47,105 bases of DNA from Pseudomonadales bacterium (GTDB lineage: Bacteria > Pseudomonadota > Gammaproteobacteria > Pseudomonadales > Alcanivoracaceae). The translations under genes were made by a program, and so were the position numbers. The stretch lies in NCBI GenBank assembly GCA_022360555.1, contig JAKSCQ010000042.1, forward strand, positions 1-47,105. The letters run 5' to 3'. Below the pieces are notes generated by a model. It saw only the letters and a program-made list of their open reading frames with translations. It ran no database searches and was not told the origin of the DNA. Positions 8,272 through 16,859 of the stretch are shown here, piece after piece (position 1 is the first letter of the stretch; each line of letters opens with the position of its first letter).

Positions 8272-9353
8272 TGCTACGCATTTTCAAGAACTGGGCCGAC
8301 AACTATTTTTCCGACGAGGAAGCGGTATACCTGCTGGTGGTGCTGATCGCCGCGGGGCTGGTTATCGCCTTTTTCGGCGGCATGCTGGCCCCGGTACTGG
8401 CGGCGCTGGTTATCGCCTACCTGATGCAGGGGCTGGTATCGGCGCTGGAACGCCGTGGCATGCGCCGGCTGTTGGCGGTAAACCTGGTCTTTGCCCTGTT
8501 CCTCGGGGTGCTGATCGCCACGCTGGTGGTGCTGCTGCCCATGGTGTGGCGGCAGACGGTGTTGCTGGTGCAGGACCAGTTGCCCCACGTGCTGGGTAAC
8601 GGAGAAGCCTGGTTGAAAGAATTGCCGGAGCACTACCCGGAAATTATTTCCATGGAGCAGGTCAATTCCATCGTGGCGGTGATCCAGCGGGAAGTGGCGG
8701 AAGCGGGGCAGGGGGTTCTGACCCTGTCGCTGGCCTCCATCCCCAATCTGGTGGAGGTGATGGTGTTTCTGGTGCTGCTGCCGTTGCTGGTGTTTTTCTT
8801 TCTCAAAGACCGGGAGACCATCGTTAACTGGATGCTGGGCTTTCTCCCCAAACGCCGGCGTATCCTGGCCCATGTGTGGCACGAGATGGATGGCCAGATC
8901 GCCAATTATGTGCGCGGCAAGGCCATCGAGATTCTGCTGGTGGGCAGCGCGACCTTTATCGCCTTTCTGCTGTTGGGGATGAACTACACCGTGCTGCTGG
9001 CGGTGATGGTGGGCCTGTCCGTGGTGGTGCCGTATATCGGCGCCACGGTGGTGACCCTGCCGGTGGCCGCGGTGGCCTACGTGCAATTCGGCTGGAGTGG
9101 CGACTTCGCGCTGGTGATGGTGGTCTACGGGGTAATCCAGTTTGTCGACGGCAATATTCTGGTACCGCTGCTGTTCTCCGAGGCGGTCAACCTGCACCCG
9201 GTGGCGATCATTACCGCCATCTTGCTGTTCGGTGGCATGTGGGGGCTGTGGGGGGTGTTTTTCGCGATTCCGCTGGCCACCCTGATCAAGGCGGTGATCA
9301 ACGCCTGGCCCCGTCAGGGGGAATACCCTGCCGAACTTGCCGATGAGTCGTAA
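8271..9353 (+). CDS. perM: AI-2E family transporter, PerM-like permease
   Basis: A 360-residue inner-membrane protein with about eight hydrophobic segments (for example VLLVVLIAAGLVIAFFGG-like and VVLLPLLVFFFL regions). The C-terminal half carries the family signature, including VPYIGATVVTLPVA and the FVDGNILVPLLFSEAVNLHP stretch. The AI-2E (UPF0118) family includes TqsA, PerM and Na+/H+ antiporters, so the real substrate cannot be stated. It is translationally coupled to the TusA-like gene and ends directly at a heptad-repeat element facing bcp. Confidence 0.9.
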   Translation: MLRIFKNWADNYFSDEEAVYLLVVLIAAGLVIAFFGGMLAPVLAALVIAYLMQGLVSALERRGMRRLLAVNLVFALFLGVLIATLVVLLPMVWRQTVLLVQDQLPHVLGNGEAWLKELPEHYPEIISMEQVNSIVAVIQREVAEAGQGVLTLSLASIPNLVEVMVFLVLLPLLVFFFLKDRETIVNWMLGFLPKRRRILAHVWHEMDGQIANYVRGKAIEILLVGSATFIAFLLLGMNYTVLLAVMVGLSVVVPYIGATVVTLPVAAVAYVQFGWSGDFALVMVVYGVIQFVDGNILVPLLFSEAVNLHPVAIITAILLFGGMWGLWGVFFAIPLATLIKAVINAWPRQGEYPAELADES

Positions 9354-9356
9354 CGG

Positions 9357-9442
9357 TTTCGAGTACCGAGAAGCGAGTTTCGAGTTGCGAAAACCTTAAA
9401 ACAGGTTTTGAAGTTCGAAACTCGCTTTTCGAAACGGGTTTT
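9357..9442. repeat. Heptad inverted-repeat element, GAGTTGC class (copy H1)
   Basis: The left arm is five consecutive 7-bp units (units include GAGAAGC, GAGTTTC, GAGTTGC). The right arm is four or five units of the complementary type (for example AAACTCG). The centre is a hairpin, AAAACCT-TAAAAC-AGGTTTT, whose A/T-rich stem could stop transcription in both directions. It begins seven bases after the perM stop and ends ten bases before the bcp stop. Confidence 0.75.
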
Positions 9443-9451
9443 GCCTCTAGT

Positions 9452-9928
9452 CTAAATACCCAGCTCGTCCAGTTCGGCGAGCAGGTCTTCGTGATGGGTC
9501 TTGGTCTTGAACTTGTCCATCACCTTCAGCAGCTTGCCATTCTTGCCGACGATAAAGGTGGTGCGAATGAGCCCCATGAATTCCTTGCCCATGAACTTCT
9601 TCAGGCCCCAGCAGCCGTACTTTTCGGCGATGGCGTGATCCTCGTCGGACAGCAGGGTGAAGTTCAGATCGTGCTTGTCGATGAACTTGGGCAGGCGGGC
9701 AACCGGGTCGGGGCTGATGCCGAACACGACCACGCCTCGCTTTTCCAGCTCGGCCCGGGTATCGCGAATGCCGCAGGCCTGGGTGGTGCAGCCCGGTGTC
9801 AGGGCCTTGGGATAGAAGAAAATCACTACCGGGTTCTTGTCCCGGAAGGATCTCAATTCCACGCGGTTGCCGTCCTGATCCGGCAGTTTGAAGTTGGGGG
9901 CCAGATTGCCAATTTTGGGATGTGCCAT
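9452..9928 (-). CDS. bcp: Thiol peroxidase, Bcp/PrxQ peroxiredoxin
   Basis: A cytoplasmic peroxiredoxin reducing H2O2 and organic or lipid hydroperoxides. At 158 residues it has the usual family length. The catalytic motif PKALTPGCTTQAC provides the peroxidatic Cys47 and a resolving Cys52 five residues later, the atypical 2-Cys arrangement of Bcp. It lies 35 bases downstream of gcvR on the same strand, so gcvR-bcp is a likely operon, an arrangement common in gammaproteobacteria. The stop is TAG at 9452-9454. Confidence 0.95.
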   Translation of the reverse strand: MAHPKIGNLAPNFKLPDQDGNRVELRSFRDKNPVVIFFYPKALTPGCTTQACGIRDTRAELEKRGVVVFGISPDPVARLPKFIDKHDLNFTLLSDEDHAIAEKYGCWGLKKFMGKEFMGLIRTTFIVGKNGKLLKVMDKFKTKTHHEDLLAELDELGI

Positions 9929-9963
9929 ATTGGGTCCAAGTCTCTGTTGTACGGTTTACCGTG

Positions 9964-10491
9964 TTAGCGTTTCGGGGTCATGCTGGCATCCAGGTTGCGC
10001 GTCTCGCAGAAATCCAGAAAGGCCTCGCGCAGTTCGGAGACGGATTGTTCCGCCTTCATGCTCAGCACCAGGTGAAGGCTGAACATGCGGGTGCCAGTGT
10101 GGGGGGCAGCGTAGGTGCCGGTGTGCAGATCATCAATATTGATCTTGCGGGAAGAAAAGAAATTGGCGATTTCATGGACAATGCCCGGGTTGTCCATGGC
10201 CACCACCTCCACCTCGTAGGGCAGGGCGGCCCCCTGCAAATCCCGGGGGCGGGTGCGCTTCAGAGTGATCAGCAGGTCCAGCTCGGCGGCAAGCCGGTCC
10301 CGGTCGGCCTCCAGTCGGTCCAGGGTTTCAGCACTGCCGGAGACCAGCATTAGCACCGCGAATTCGCCGCCCAGCACGGTCATGCGCGAATCAAGGACGT
10401 TGCCCCGGTGATCAAGAATGGCCCGGGACAGGGCTTCCACAATCCCCGGGCGGTCCGTCCCCAGGGCTGAAATCACGATAAGTTGTTCCAT
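9964..10491 (-). CDS. gcvR: Glycine cleavage system regulator GcvR (ACT-domain protein)
   Basis: A 175-residue protein made of two ACT domains: residues ~4-80 ([16 protein letters not shown]) and ~92-170 ([19 protein letters not shown]). In E. coli GcvR binds glycine and antagonises the activator GcvA at the gcv operon. I chose ATG at 10491 rather than the tracked start at 10518, because [11 protein letters not shown] is the normal N-terminus and AGGAG lies about 7 bases upstream. It is divergent from dapA and followed by bcp, the common gammaproteobacterial order. Confidence 0.9.
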   Translation of the reverse strand: MEQLIVISALGTDRPGIVEALSRAILDHRGNVLDSRMTVLGGEFAVLMLVSGSAETLDRLEADRDRLAAELDLLITLKRTRPRDLQGAALPYEVEVVAMDNPGIVHEIANFFSSRKINIDDLHTGTYAAPHTGTRMFSLHLVLSMKAEQSVSELREAFLDFCETRNLDASMTPKR

Positions 10492-10616
10492 GGTGCTCTC
10501 CTGTCCTTCGCGACACACTGATTGTACCGGGGGAGTTTAGAGGCTGTCGGGGCTTTCTGCACGGTGCCTGACATCTGGCGTCCGGCGTTTTCGGGGTTTA
10601 CCATAGCGCCCTTCAC

Positions 10617-10647
10617 CTGACGACAGGGTCCGGTGCGCCGGTATAAT
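10617..10647 (+). promoter_or_regulatory. Candidate sigma-70 promoter of dapA-bamC
   Basis: A perfect TATAAT at 10642-10647 lies 45 bases upstream of the dapA start. CTGACG at 10617-10622 is a 4/6 match to -35 with a long 19-base spacer. Confidence 0.5.
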
Positions 10648-10691
10648 CGCGATTGCGCACGCTGTTTTTTGCGCAGTAACAGGAGAAAGGC

Positions 10692-11576
10692 ATGATTCGC
10701 GGCAGCATTGTAGCGCTGGTCACCCCCATGCGCGCAGACGGCTCGGTAGACTGGGAGCGCCTGCGTGCCCTGGTGAACTGGCATGTGGAGCAGGGTACCC
10801 ACGCCATCGTGGCGGTGGGGACAACGGGCGAATCCGCCACCCTGGGCTTTGAAGAGCACGACAGTGTGATCCGCGAAGTGGTGGCCGTAGCCGATGGCCG
10901 CCTGCCGGTGATCGCCGGTACCGGGGCCAACAACACCGACGAGGCCATTCGCCTGACCCGCGATGCCAAGCGTGATGGCGCCGATGCCTGCCTGCTGGTG
11001 ACCCCCTATTACAACAAGCCGCCCCAGGAAGGCCTGTACCAGCATTACCTGGCCGTGGCCCGGGCGGTGGACATCCCGCAGATTCTCTACAACGTGCCGG
11101 GGCGTACTGCCTGCGACATGCTGCCGGAAACCGTGGAGCGCCTGAGCAAGGTGCCCAACATCATCGGCATCAAGGAAGCCACCGGTAACCTGGAGCGCGC
11201 CCGCGAGATCCGCGAGCGCTGCGGCGATGACTTCATGCTCTATTCCGGTGATGACGCCACCGCCATGGACTTCATTCTGGCTGGTGGCCATGGGGACATC
11301 TCGGTGACCGCCAATGTGGCCCCGGCCAAGATGGCCGCCATGTGCGAAGCCGCCCTGGCTGGCGACGCCGACAAGGCCCGTGCCCTCAATGCGGAACTTG
11401 AGCCCCTGCATCGTGATCTGTTCATTGAAGCCAATCCGATTCCGGTGAAATGGGCACTGTTTGAAATGGGCCTGATTGACGCGGGTATCCGGCTGCCGCT
11501 GGTACCGCTGTCCGAAGCAGCACAGCCGCGGTTGCGCGAGACCATGCGCCAGTGCGGCCTGCTGGAGGTTAAATGA
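10692..11576 (+). CDS. dapA: 4-hydroxy-tetrahydrodipicolinate synthase
   Basis: DapA condenses pyruvate with aspartate semialdehyde, the first committed step of lysine and diaminopimelate synthesis. At 294 residues it has family length. The catalytic residues are recognisable: the Thr pair in VGTTGES (Thr44/45), Tyr in [12 protein letters not shown] (about 133) and the Schiff-base Lys in IIGIKEATG (about 161). AGGAG lies nine bases before ATG 10692. The stop overlaps the bamC start (ATGA), so lysine synthesis and the BAM lipoprotein are cotranscribed, as in E. coli and Pseudomonas. Confidence 0.97.
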   Translation: MIRGSIVALVTPMRADGSVDWERLRALVNWHVEQGTHAIVAVGTTGESATLGFEEHDSVIREVVAVADGRLPVIAGTGANNTDEAIRLTRDAKRDGADACLLVTPYYNKPPQEGLYQHYLAVARAVDIPQILYNVPGRTACDMLPETVERLSKVPNIIGIKEATGNLERAREIRERCGDDFMLYSGDDATAMDFILAGGHGDISVTANVAPAKMAAMCEAALAGDADKARALNAELEPLHRDLFIEANPIPVKWALFEMGLIDAGIRLPLVPLSEAAQPRLRETMRQCGLLEVK

Positions 11577-12178
11577 AGAAAGCGACGCTGTTGCTCGCTC
11601 TGACGGCAACCGGCTGTAGCTGGTTGCCCAATAGCAGTCTGGATTATCGAGATGCGGAAGTTCGCGAGCCGATCCAGATCCCGGACGACGGGGTTTTCAT
11701 CGGTGAGCAGCCGCTCTATTCCGTACCGCGACAGGAGCAGCGTCTGGTAGGGAAACAGCCGGACGAAGACCGTTTCGAAGTGCCGGAGCCGCCGCAACTG
11801 GTAACGCTGGATGCCGCCGCCGGGCAAGAAGAGGACGAGCCGGCACCGGAAGGGGAATCCGCCAAGGCGATGCTGGCCCGGGACGGTAACGGCTACCCGA
11901 TCATCATGATGTCTACCCGCTATCCGTGGGCCTGGGAATATGTGGGCGAGGCGCTGGAAAAAACCGACCTGGAGATCAGCGACCGGGACCGGGAAATCGG
12001 GGTCTATTACCTGAAGGTACCGGAGCGGTATGAGCTGGGTGACGATGACGCCCAGCTAAAGCTCAGCCATACCACCAATGGTATCCAGGTGGCCGTGCTC
12101 AACGAAGAAGGCTCGTCGCTGGTGGAAAAGACCCCGGGGCTGGCCATTCTTGAAAGCATCTACAGCGAGCTCGAATAA
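11573..12178 (+). CDS. bamC: Outer membrane assembly lipoprotein BamC (NlpB), short form
   Basis: Position directly after dapA and a lipoprotein signal ([15 protein letters not shown], lipidated Cys15) mark it as BamC, a BAM-complex lipoprotein. The 201-residue length is well below E. coli BamC (~344). After an acidic disordered linker it appears to hold only one helix-grip domain (residues ~105-195), so the second C-terminal domain is probably absent. Sequence identity to NlpB cannot be judged by eye. It overlaps dapA by four bases and ends just before the MBL gene, which starts on the base after its stop. Confidence 0.8.
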   Translation: MKKATLLLALTATGCSWLPNSSLDYRDAEVREPIQIPDDGVFIGEQPLYSVPRQEQRLVGKQPDEDRFEVPEPPQLVTLDAAAGQEEDEPAPEGESAKAMLARDGNGYPIIMMSTRYPWAWEYVGEALEKTDLEISDRDREIGVYYLKVPERYELGDDDAQLKLSHTTNGIQVAVLNEEGSSLVEKTPGLAILESIYSELE

Positions 12179-12952
12179 GTGAAACTCGCTTCCCTGGGTA
12201 GTGGCAGCAAGGGCAATGCTACCCTGGTGCAGGCCGATGACACCCTGATCCTGATCGACTGCGGATTCACCGCCCGGGAAGCCGAACAACGGCTGGCCCG
12301 GCTGGGCGTCCCGGCCGATGCGCTCAGCGCCATTGTGGTGACCCATGAGCACGGCGACCACATTCGTGGGGTGGGAGCCCTGGCCCGCAAGATCAGTTGT
12401 CCGGTCTACAGTTCCTTTGGCACCGCCAGTGCGGTGCAGGACAAGCGGGCCAACCTGAAAGGCGTCGACTGGCGGGAAGTGCGGCCGGGCAGGGGATTTA
12501 CCCTGGGGGCCATGGAGGTGCTGCCGGTGCTGGTGCCCCACGATGCACGCGAGCCCTGTCAGTACCGGTTTGCCTGGGGCGACCGGACCGTGGGGGTGCT
12601 TACCGACCTGGGAGCCATTACCCCCCATGTGGTGGACGCCTATCAGGACTGCGATGCCCTGATGCTGGAATGCAATCATGACCCGCAGCTACTGGCCAGC
12701 GGGCCTTATCCCCCGTCGTTGAAACGGCGCGTGGGTGGTATGTTAGGGCATCTGAGCAACGCCCAGGCGGCGGCCCTGCTCAGTCAGGCCAATGTGGATC
12801 GTCTGCAGCATCTGGTGCTGTCGCACCTGAGCGAGCAGAACAACACCGCCCGCCATGCCCTGGACGCCGTGGAGCAGGTCGTGACCGCCGGCCGTGAACG
12901 AATTGGTGTGGCCAGTCAGAATGAAGGCTTCGACTGGCTGCAGATACATTAA
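12179..12952 (+). CDS. MBL-fold metallo-hydrolase (YycJ/WalJ-like)
   Basis: A 257-residue metallo-beta-lactamase-fold protein with the metal motif THEHGDH (residues ~55-61) and a second ligand region LTDLGAITPHV. The N-terminus MKLASLGSGSKGNATLV is typical of the YycJ/WalJ group, in which a 5'-exonuclease activity has been suggested. The start is GTG 12179, immediately after the bamC TAA, so the gene is in the dapA operon. P. aeruginosa keeps, as I recall, the same gene between bamC and purC. The substrate is unknown. Confidence 0.88.
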   Translation: MKLASLGSGSKGNATLVQADDTLILIDCGFTAREAEQRLARLGVPADALSAIVVTHEHGDHIRGVGALARKISCPVYSSFGTASAVQDKRANLKGVDWREVRPGRGFTLGAMEVLPVLVPHDAREPCQYRFAWGDRTVGVLTDLGAITPHVVDAYQDCDALMLECNHDPQLLASGPYPPSLKRRVGGMLGHLSNAQAAALLSQANVDRLQHLVLSHLSEQNNTARHALDAVEQVVTAGRERIGVASQNEGFDWLQIH

Positions 12953-12979
12953 ATAGTGACCCGAGTGATAGGCCTTTTC

Positions 12980-13699
12980 ATGGAAAAACGCGACGAGTTG
13001 TACGCCGGTAAAGCCAAGTCCGTGTACACCACCGATGATGCCGACCGGCTGATCATGCTGTTCCGCGATGACACCTCCGCCTTTGACGGCAAGAAGAAAG
13101 AGGCTCTGGCGCGCAAGGGGGCGGTGAACAACCAGTTCAATGCCGCCATCATGGAAAAGCTGAAAGCGGCAGGCATCCCTTGCCACTTCGAGAAGATGCT
13201 GTCCGCCAACGAATCCCTGGTCAAGAAGCTCGACATGATTCCGGTGGAATGCGTGGTCCGCAATGTGTCGGCCGGCTCCATTTGCCGTCGTCTGGGCGTG
13301 GAAGAAGGCCTGGAGCTGAACCCGCCCACCTTCGAATTCTTCCTCAAGAACGATGACCTGGGCGACCCCATGGTCAACGACTACCACATCCGCAGCTTCG
13401 GCTGGGCCACCGACGACCAGGTGGCACAGATGAAGGCACTGACCTTCCAGGTCAACGACGTGCTCAAGCAACTGTTCCTGGATGGCGGCATGCTGCTGGT
13501 GGACTACAAGCTGGAGTTCGGGGTCTTCAATGGCGAGGTTCTGCTCGGCGATGAATTCAGCCCGGACGGTTGCCGCCTGTGGGACAAGGAAACCCGTGAG
13601 AAACTGGACAAGGACCGTTTCCGGCAGGGGCTCGGCGGGGTGGTGGAAGCCTATGAAGAAGTCGGGCGCCGTCTGGGGATAGCGTTCAACTACGAATAA
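12980..13699 (+). CDS. purC: Phosphoribosylaminoimidazole-succinocarboxamide synthase (SAICAR synthetase)
   Basis: PurC joins CAIR and aspartate using ATP in de novo purine synthesis. The N-terminus [17 protein letters not shown] and the stretch [18 protein letters not shown] are diagnostic, with LVDYKLEFG and [14 protein letters not shown] near the C-terminus. The tracked ORF starts at GTG 12956. I chose ATG 12980, which gives the standard ~239-residue protein beginning [12 protein letters not shown]. It follows the MBL gene by 27 bases and is probably the end of the dapA transcript or the start of its own short unit. Confidence 0.97.
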   Translation: MEKRDELYAGKAKSVYTTDDADRLIMLFRDDTSAFDGKKKEALARKGAVNNQFNAAIMEKLKAAGIPCHFEKMLSANESLVKKLDMIPVECVVRNVSAGSICRRLGVEEGLELNPPTFEFFLKNDDLGDPMVNDYHIRSFGWATDDQVAQMKALTFQVNDVLKQLFLDGGMLLVDYKLEFGVFNGEVLLGDEFSPDGCRLWDKETREKLDKDRFRQGLGGVVEAYEEVGRRLGIAFNYE

Positions 13700-13746
13700 G
13701 CGGTATCCTGAAAGAAAAGATACATCAATAATAACAAGGAGATAGC

Positions 13747-13980
13747 ATGAAATCCGTTATGCGTCTTGCGCTGGTGGGGGTGCTGGCTGCGACCCTGAGC
13801 GGTTGTTTCCTGACCAAAATCGTGACAACGCCCATGCGCTTGGTAGGGGCGGCCGGGTCCGTGGTTGGCGCGGCGCTGTCGATCATCCCGGTGGCCGGCA
13901 ACGCTGCCGACGAAGCCCTGGAAAAGGTGGATGGTGCCATCGACACCTCGGCGGACAGCATCGACAAGATCCCGCTGTAA
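13747..13980 (+). CDS. Small lipoprotein, DUF6726-like
   Basis: A 77-residue predicted lipoprotein. The signal peptide ends in a lipobox, LAATLSGC (Cys at ~20), followed by FLTKIVTTPMRLVG and a Gly/Ala/Val-rich hydrophobic stretch, then an acidic tail with a repeated DxxDxxxD pattern. AAGGAG precedes ATG 13747. I recall similar small lipoproteins (DUF6726) downstream of purC in pseudomonads, but the family name is tentative and the function unknown. Confidence 0.7.
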   Translation: MKSVMRLALVGVLAATLSGCFLTKIVTTPMRLVGAAGSVVGAALSIIPVAGNAADEALEKVDGAIDTSADSIDKIPL

Positions 13981-13996
13981 GCTCTCTGCCATGACA

Positions 13997-14018
13997 GGCC
14001 GGCCCGGCAGGGCCGGCC
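13997..14018 (+). terminator. GC hairpin after the small lipoprotein gene
   Basis: A perfect 9-bp stem, GGCCGGCCC/GGGCCGGCC, has a 4-base loop 16 bases after the stop. There is no T run, so it may be a weak or Rho-assisted terminator or an mRNA 3' stabiliser. Confidence 0.4.
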
Positions 14019-14114
14019 GTGCAGTGCTTGTAATCCGTGGAAGGCTTGTGAAAAATACAGGCTCGTTTGCCATGGCACCGCCTGCAAATAACAACAAAAA
14101 AACCGGAGTTCGCC

Positions 14115-14621
14115 ATGCGTCGCTGGCTACTGTCTTTCCTTATGCTGATGCCCCTGTCCGCTGCGGCGGATGATGCCCTGGTCGGTATCGGCTATCTCAA
14201 TGGGCTGGTGGGCCTGAACCTGGAGTGGGCCACCGAGCACAACAGCTTTTACGGTATGCCTGCCCTTTATGTGGATTCCGGCGGGCTGGATACCGATGAG
14301 TTCCGCTGGGTGGCCGGCTGGCGCCACAAGATGGAGCGGGGCCTGATGTCCGAAAACGGCTTCTACACCGGCCTGATGGCTGGCGACCTGGGTGGAGACC
14401 GTCATTACGAGCGGCTGGGCATGGGGGTGGAACTTGGGCACCAATGGGTCAAACCCTATTCCCGCTGGACGGTGAGTGCCGCCGTGGGGGCGCTGGAGTC
14501 GCTGGACTGCAACGACTACAAGGCCGCCATCCGCTGTGATTCCGAAGAAGAGCGCGACCGTTACGACCTGGATGTGGAACCGGTGGTGGTGCTGGGTGTG
14601 AGCTTCAGTCTGCGCCGTTAA
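14115..14621 (+). CDS. Exported hypothetical protein, possible small beta-barrel
   Basis: A 168-residue protein of unknown family. I chose ATG 14115, because GGAG lies six bases upstream and it gives a clean signal peptide (MRRWLLSFLMLMPLSAAADD). The mature part alternates polar and aromatic residues in short beta-like stretches (VGIGYLNGLVGLNLEW, FRWVAGWRHKME, GMGVELGHQW) and ends VVVLGVSFSLRR, so an outer-membrane barrel or periplasmic beta-sandwich is possible. It contains two cysteines (CNDYKAAIRC) that could form a disulfide. No operon partner is evident. Confidence 0.7.
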   Translation: MRRWLLSFLMLMPLSAAADDALVGIGYLNGLVGLNLEWATEHNSFYGMPALYVDSGGLDTDEFRWVAGWRHKMERGLMSENGFYTGLMAGDLGGDRHYERLGMGVELGHQWVKPYSRWTVSAAVGALESLDCNDYKAAIRCDSEEERDRYDLDVEPVVVLGVSFSLRR

Positions 14622-15008
14622 GGTGCCATCCAACGACTTCTCATTTGCGTCTTGTTCGATTGCTGGTTGAATACTGATGGCGGGCTCGCCATCAGGGCCG
14701 CCTCCTGCCTGTCATTATCTCTGGAACCCCCGTTCCGATTCGCCCGATTGCCCCGCCGGGGGGCAGGAGTTTTGCACAGTGTTTAACCGCATCTCATCTG
14801 CTCCGTGAAAGATGGCCCCTAACTTGTTGATTTGCCATTGCGAATAGATAAGTTGTTGATTTTAAAAGAATTAATAAAATGGCCATTTTTTCATCATTTT
14901 GGGGGGCAGGCAGGCTTTATCAGCACTGGAGCGAATTCCTGACAGTCTATTCACAGAGTTATCCACAGATGTTGTGAGTAACTTTTACGGCCACGTTGGC
15001 CGGGCCGG
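14622..15008. other. 387-base gap with an AT-rich block and DnaA-box matches
   Basis: No convincing gene is seen. It starts with a perfect 8-bp hairpin (TGATGGCG/CGCCATCA at 14675-14694), continues with a GC hairpin near 14750, then an AT-rich block at about 14815-14895 unlike the surrounding GC-rich DNA. It ends with DnaA-box-like sequences (see the separate entry). Confidence 0.5.
14947..14967 (+). promoter_or_regulatory. Two direct DnaA-box-like sites
   Basis: A perfect TTATCCACA (14959-14967) is preceded 12 bases upstream by CTATTCACA (one mismatch to TTATNCACA) in the same orientation. A third near match, TTTTGCACA, lies at 14770. They flank the AT-rich block, an arrangement seen at replication origins or DnaA-titration sites. 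No dnaA, gidA or parAB neighbours are present, so this is not a standard oriC. Confidence 0.45.
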
Positions 15009-15554
15009 TCAGCGCTTGAACATGGGCAGTGGGCGCCAGGGCTGGCTGACCAGTTGCTGCCCGGTGAGCTTGAACAGCAGCCGGTGAAAGCCGGCATTGG
15101 GAAAGCTGCGTTTGATCAGGCGAATGCGTGCCATGGGGACGCCAAATCGCAGCAGACCCAGGCTCACATCGATCCAGTCGGCCCGGCGAAAGACTTCCAC
15201 CAGGTCCTGGTGGTCCTGGCTGTAGCGGCTGACCTTGTGGTGATTGAGGATCATGGCGCGAATCAGGGGGCGCCAGTCATTGCGTTGCTGTTCTTCCAGG
15301 TAATGTTCGGCCAGCCGGGCCGAAGGCTGCAGGTAATCGAAGGTTCCTGCCAGCCAGATGCCGGCATCATGGAAGAACGCGGCGATGGCCAGTTGCTCGA
15401 CCTGGGTGTTATCCAGTGACGTCTGGGCCGCGACAAGGTTGATCAGCCGGTAGACATGGTTGCGATACGGGGTTTGCTGTTTGCCAAACCGTTCCGAGTA
15501 CTGGTCGAAAAGCTGCTCCACGACAGGGAGCCGGGTAATCAGATCGTTTGCCAT
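15009..15554 (-). CDS. HD-domain protein, predicted metal-dependent phosphohydrolase
   Basis: A 181-residue predicted cytoplasmic HD-superfamily protein. The likely metal ligands are the His in RNHVYRLINL (about residue 33), the HD doublet in AAFFHDAGIW (about 62-63), a histidine pair in ILNHHKVSR and the Asp in FRRADWIDVS. That order fits HD hydrolases acting on nucleotides or signalling phosphates. The substrate cannot be inferred. It is a lone gene, transcribed toward the DnaA-box gap, with the MITE-like element beyond its 5' side. Confidence 0.75.
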   Translation of the reverse strand: MANDLITRLPVVEQLFDQYSERFGKQQTPYRNHVYRLINLVAAQTSLDNTQVEQLAIAAFFHDAGIWLAGTFDYLQPSARLAEHYLEEQQRNDWRPLIRAMILNHHKVSRYSQDHQDLVEVFRRADWIDVSLGLLRFGVPMARIRLIKRSFPNAGFHRLLFKLTGQQLVSQPWRPLPMFKR

Positions 15555-15708
15555 CCTGGGGCCTGGAAATCCGTTGCAGTTGGTGCGCCAGAGCGGCGCT
15601 TTTCTTTTTCATACTGGCGACTCCTGGCGGCTAAATCCAGCGCCGAGGTGTAAAAAGGCGAGATGGTTGGCATCCCCGGTTGCTAAGCGCGGTCAATGTG
15701 TAGTGCAA

Positions 15709-16024
15709 GGGAGCCTCTGGATAACTCCTTGCGTGCTCAGCGTGGCCTGAAGCGTGCAGTTGTTGCGTTTTGTCTCGACGGACAGGGTGGTTTCCTTTCC
15801 TAGAGGCAAGGCGCAGCAGATGTGCGCTTCAGGCCGCGCCTTTATGCACGCCAGTGTGCTCCGGGTCTTCCAGGCTGACCCGTACTCGTCGTTACACGTT
15901 CTGTGAAGGTGAAGAGGTCGATGGATGGACATACACCTTCAAAATTGTGCCCCCTCTGTACCTTTTGCCGAGGGGCGGACCAGCCTGAAAGACTGAGCAT
16001 GCAAGGAGTTATTCAGAGGCTCCC
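15709..16024. mobile_element. 316-bp MITE-like element with 32-bp terminal inverted repeats
   Basis: The left end (15709-15740) begins GGGAGCCTCTGGATAACT and the right end (15993-16024) is its inverted copy, with about 30 of 32 positions identical. The interior of ~250 bases encodes no plausible protein and no transposase, so the element looks non-autonomous. No clear target-site duplication is seen: the flanks are GCAA and CAGC. It sits between the HD gene and the GntR promoter, its right end only 15 bases from the GntR -35 box. Confidence 0.75.
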
Positions 16025-16039
16025 CAGCGTATCCATGAC

Positions 16040-16068
16040 TTGGTCGCTGACCGGGGTTGTACTATAGT
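16040..16068 (+). promoter_or_regulatory. Candidate sigma-70 promoter of the GntR-family gene
   Basis: TTGGTC (16040-16045), a 17-base spacer and TATAGT (16063-16068) lie 44 bases before the GTG start. The promoter begins 16 bases beyond the MITE-like element, so the insertion defines its upstream boundary. Confidence 0.55.
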
Positions 16069-16111
16069 CGGACAAGATATTCGGGATTGTTCAACAACCG
16101 TTGGGGGTCTG

Positions 16112-16807
16112 GTGAGTTTCAAGGCGAAGGAAAGTCTTTCCGAACAGATTGCCCAGCATCTTGCCCAGCAGATTATCCGGGGCGACATGCTGGCGGGCGA
16201 CCGTATCCAGGAACTGCGCATTGCCGGCGAACTGGATGTAAGCCGGGGCTCGGTGCGCGAAGCACTGCTGATCCTGCAGCGCCGCCAACTGATCGATATC
16301 CTGCCGCGTCGTGGGGCGGTGGTGAAGGAAATGTCCGAATCCCATGTGCGCAGCCTCTACGAAGTGATGCAGGTGTTGCTGGGGCTGGTTATCCGCAAGG
16401 CCATCAAGGTGGTCCGCGAGGAAGACCTGGACGCCTTTATTGAACTGGTCCACGGGCTACAGATGGCGGCGGAAGAGCGAGACCTGGATACCTTCTTCAC
16501 CCTCAGCTTCCGCTTTCTCGAGCATGCCTATCCTTATGCCCGCAATCCCTTTGTGGAAGATATCCTGATCAACATGCAGCCGGCCATGCAGCGGGCCTAC
16601 TTCATGGCCCTGCACCTGGAGGCGGATGAGGTGAAGGAATGCCTGTCCTTCTTCAAGGCGCTGGTGGAAACCATTTTCCGCCGCGATGTACGTTCGGCGC
16701 TGGAAATTATCCGTGAATTTGCCGAGCACCAGTCGGACCTGGTGGAAGAATCCATCACCCGCGCCCGGCAGATCGAAACCGCCTGGGGATCACGCAAACG
16801 AAAATGA
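16112..16807 (+). CDS. GntR/FadR-family transcriptional regulator
   Basis: A predicted DNA-binding repressor or activator of the GntR family. The N-terminal winged helix covers residues ~5-70 (EQIAQHLAQQIIRGDMLAGD, then the recognition helix DVSRGSVREALLIL). The C-terminal ~150 residues are an all-helical FCD-type effector domain. The tracked ORF starts at 16040, inside the predicted promoter. I chose GTG 16112, which has GGGGG upstream and begins right before SFKAKESLSEQ. The effector is unknown, but FCD domains usually bind organic acids or acyl derivatives. It is monocistronic, followed by the tRNA-Val promoter. Confidence 0.85.
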   Translation: MSFKAKESLSEQIAQHLAQQIIRGDMLAGDRIQELRIAGELDVSRGSVREALLILQRRQLIDILPRRGAVVKEMSESHVRSLYEVMQVLLGLVIRKAIKVVREEDLDAFIELVHGLQMAAEERDLDTFFTLSFRFLEHAYPYARNPFVEDILINMQPAMQRAYFMALHLEADEVKECLSFFKALVETIFRRDVRSALEIIREFAEHQSDLVEESITRARQIETAWGSRKRK

Positions 16808-16817
16808 CATTGCCCCC

Positions 16818-16846
16818 TTGCCCTGACGGGCCAAGCTGCATAGAAT
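16818..16846 (+). promoter_or_regulatory. Promoter of tRNA-Val
   Basis: TTGCCC (16818-16823), a 17-base spacer and TAGAAT (16841-16846) are placed 13 bases before the tRNA 5' end, with a GC-rich discriminator-like stretch between. Confidence 0.6.
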
Positions 16847-16859
16847 TGCCACCCTCTTC

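Noticed and set aside
9357-9442. CRISPR array
   Set aside because: Repeats are 7-bp units arranged as inverted arms, with no spacers and no cas genes; the same holds for the other heptad elements.
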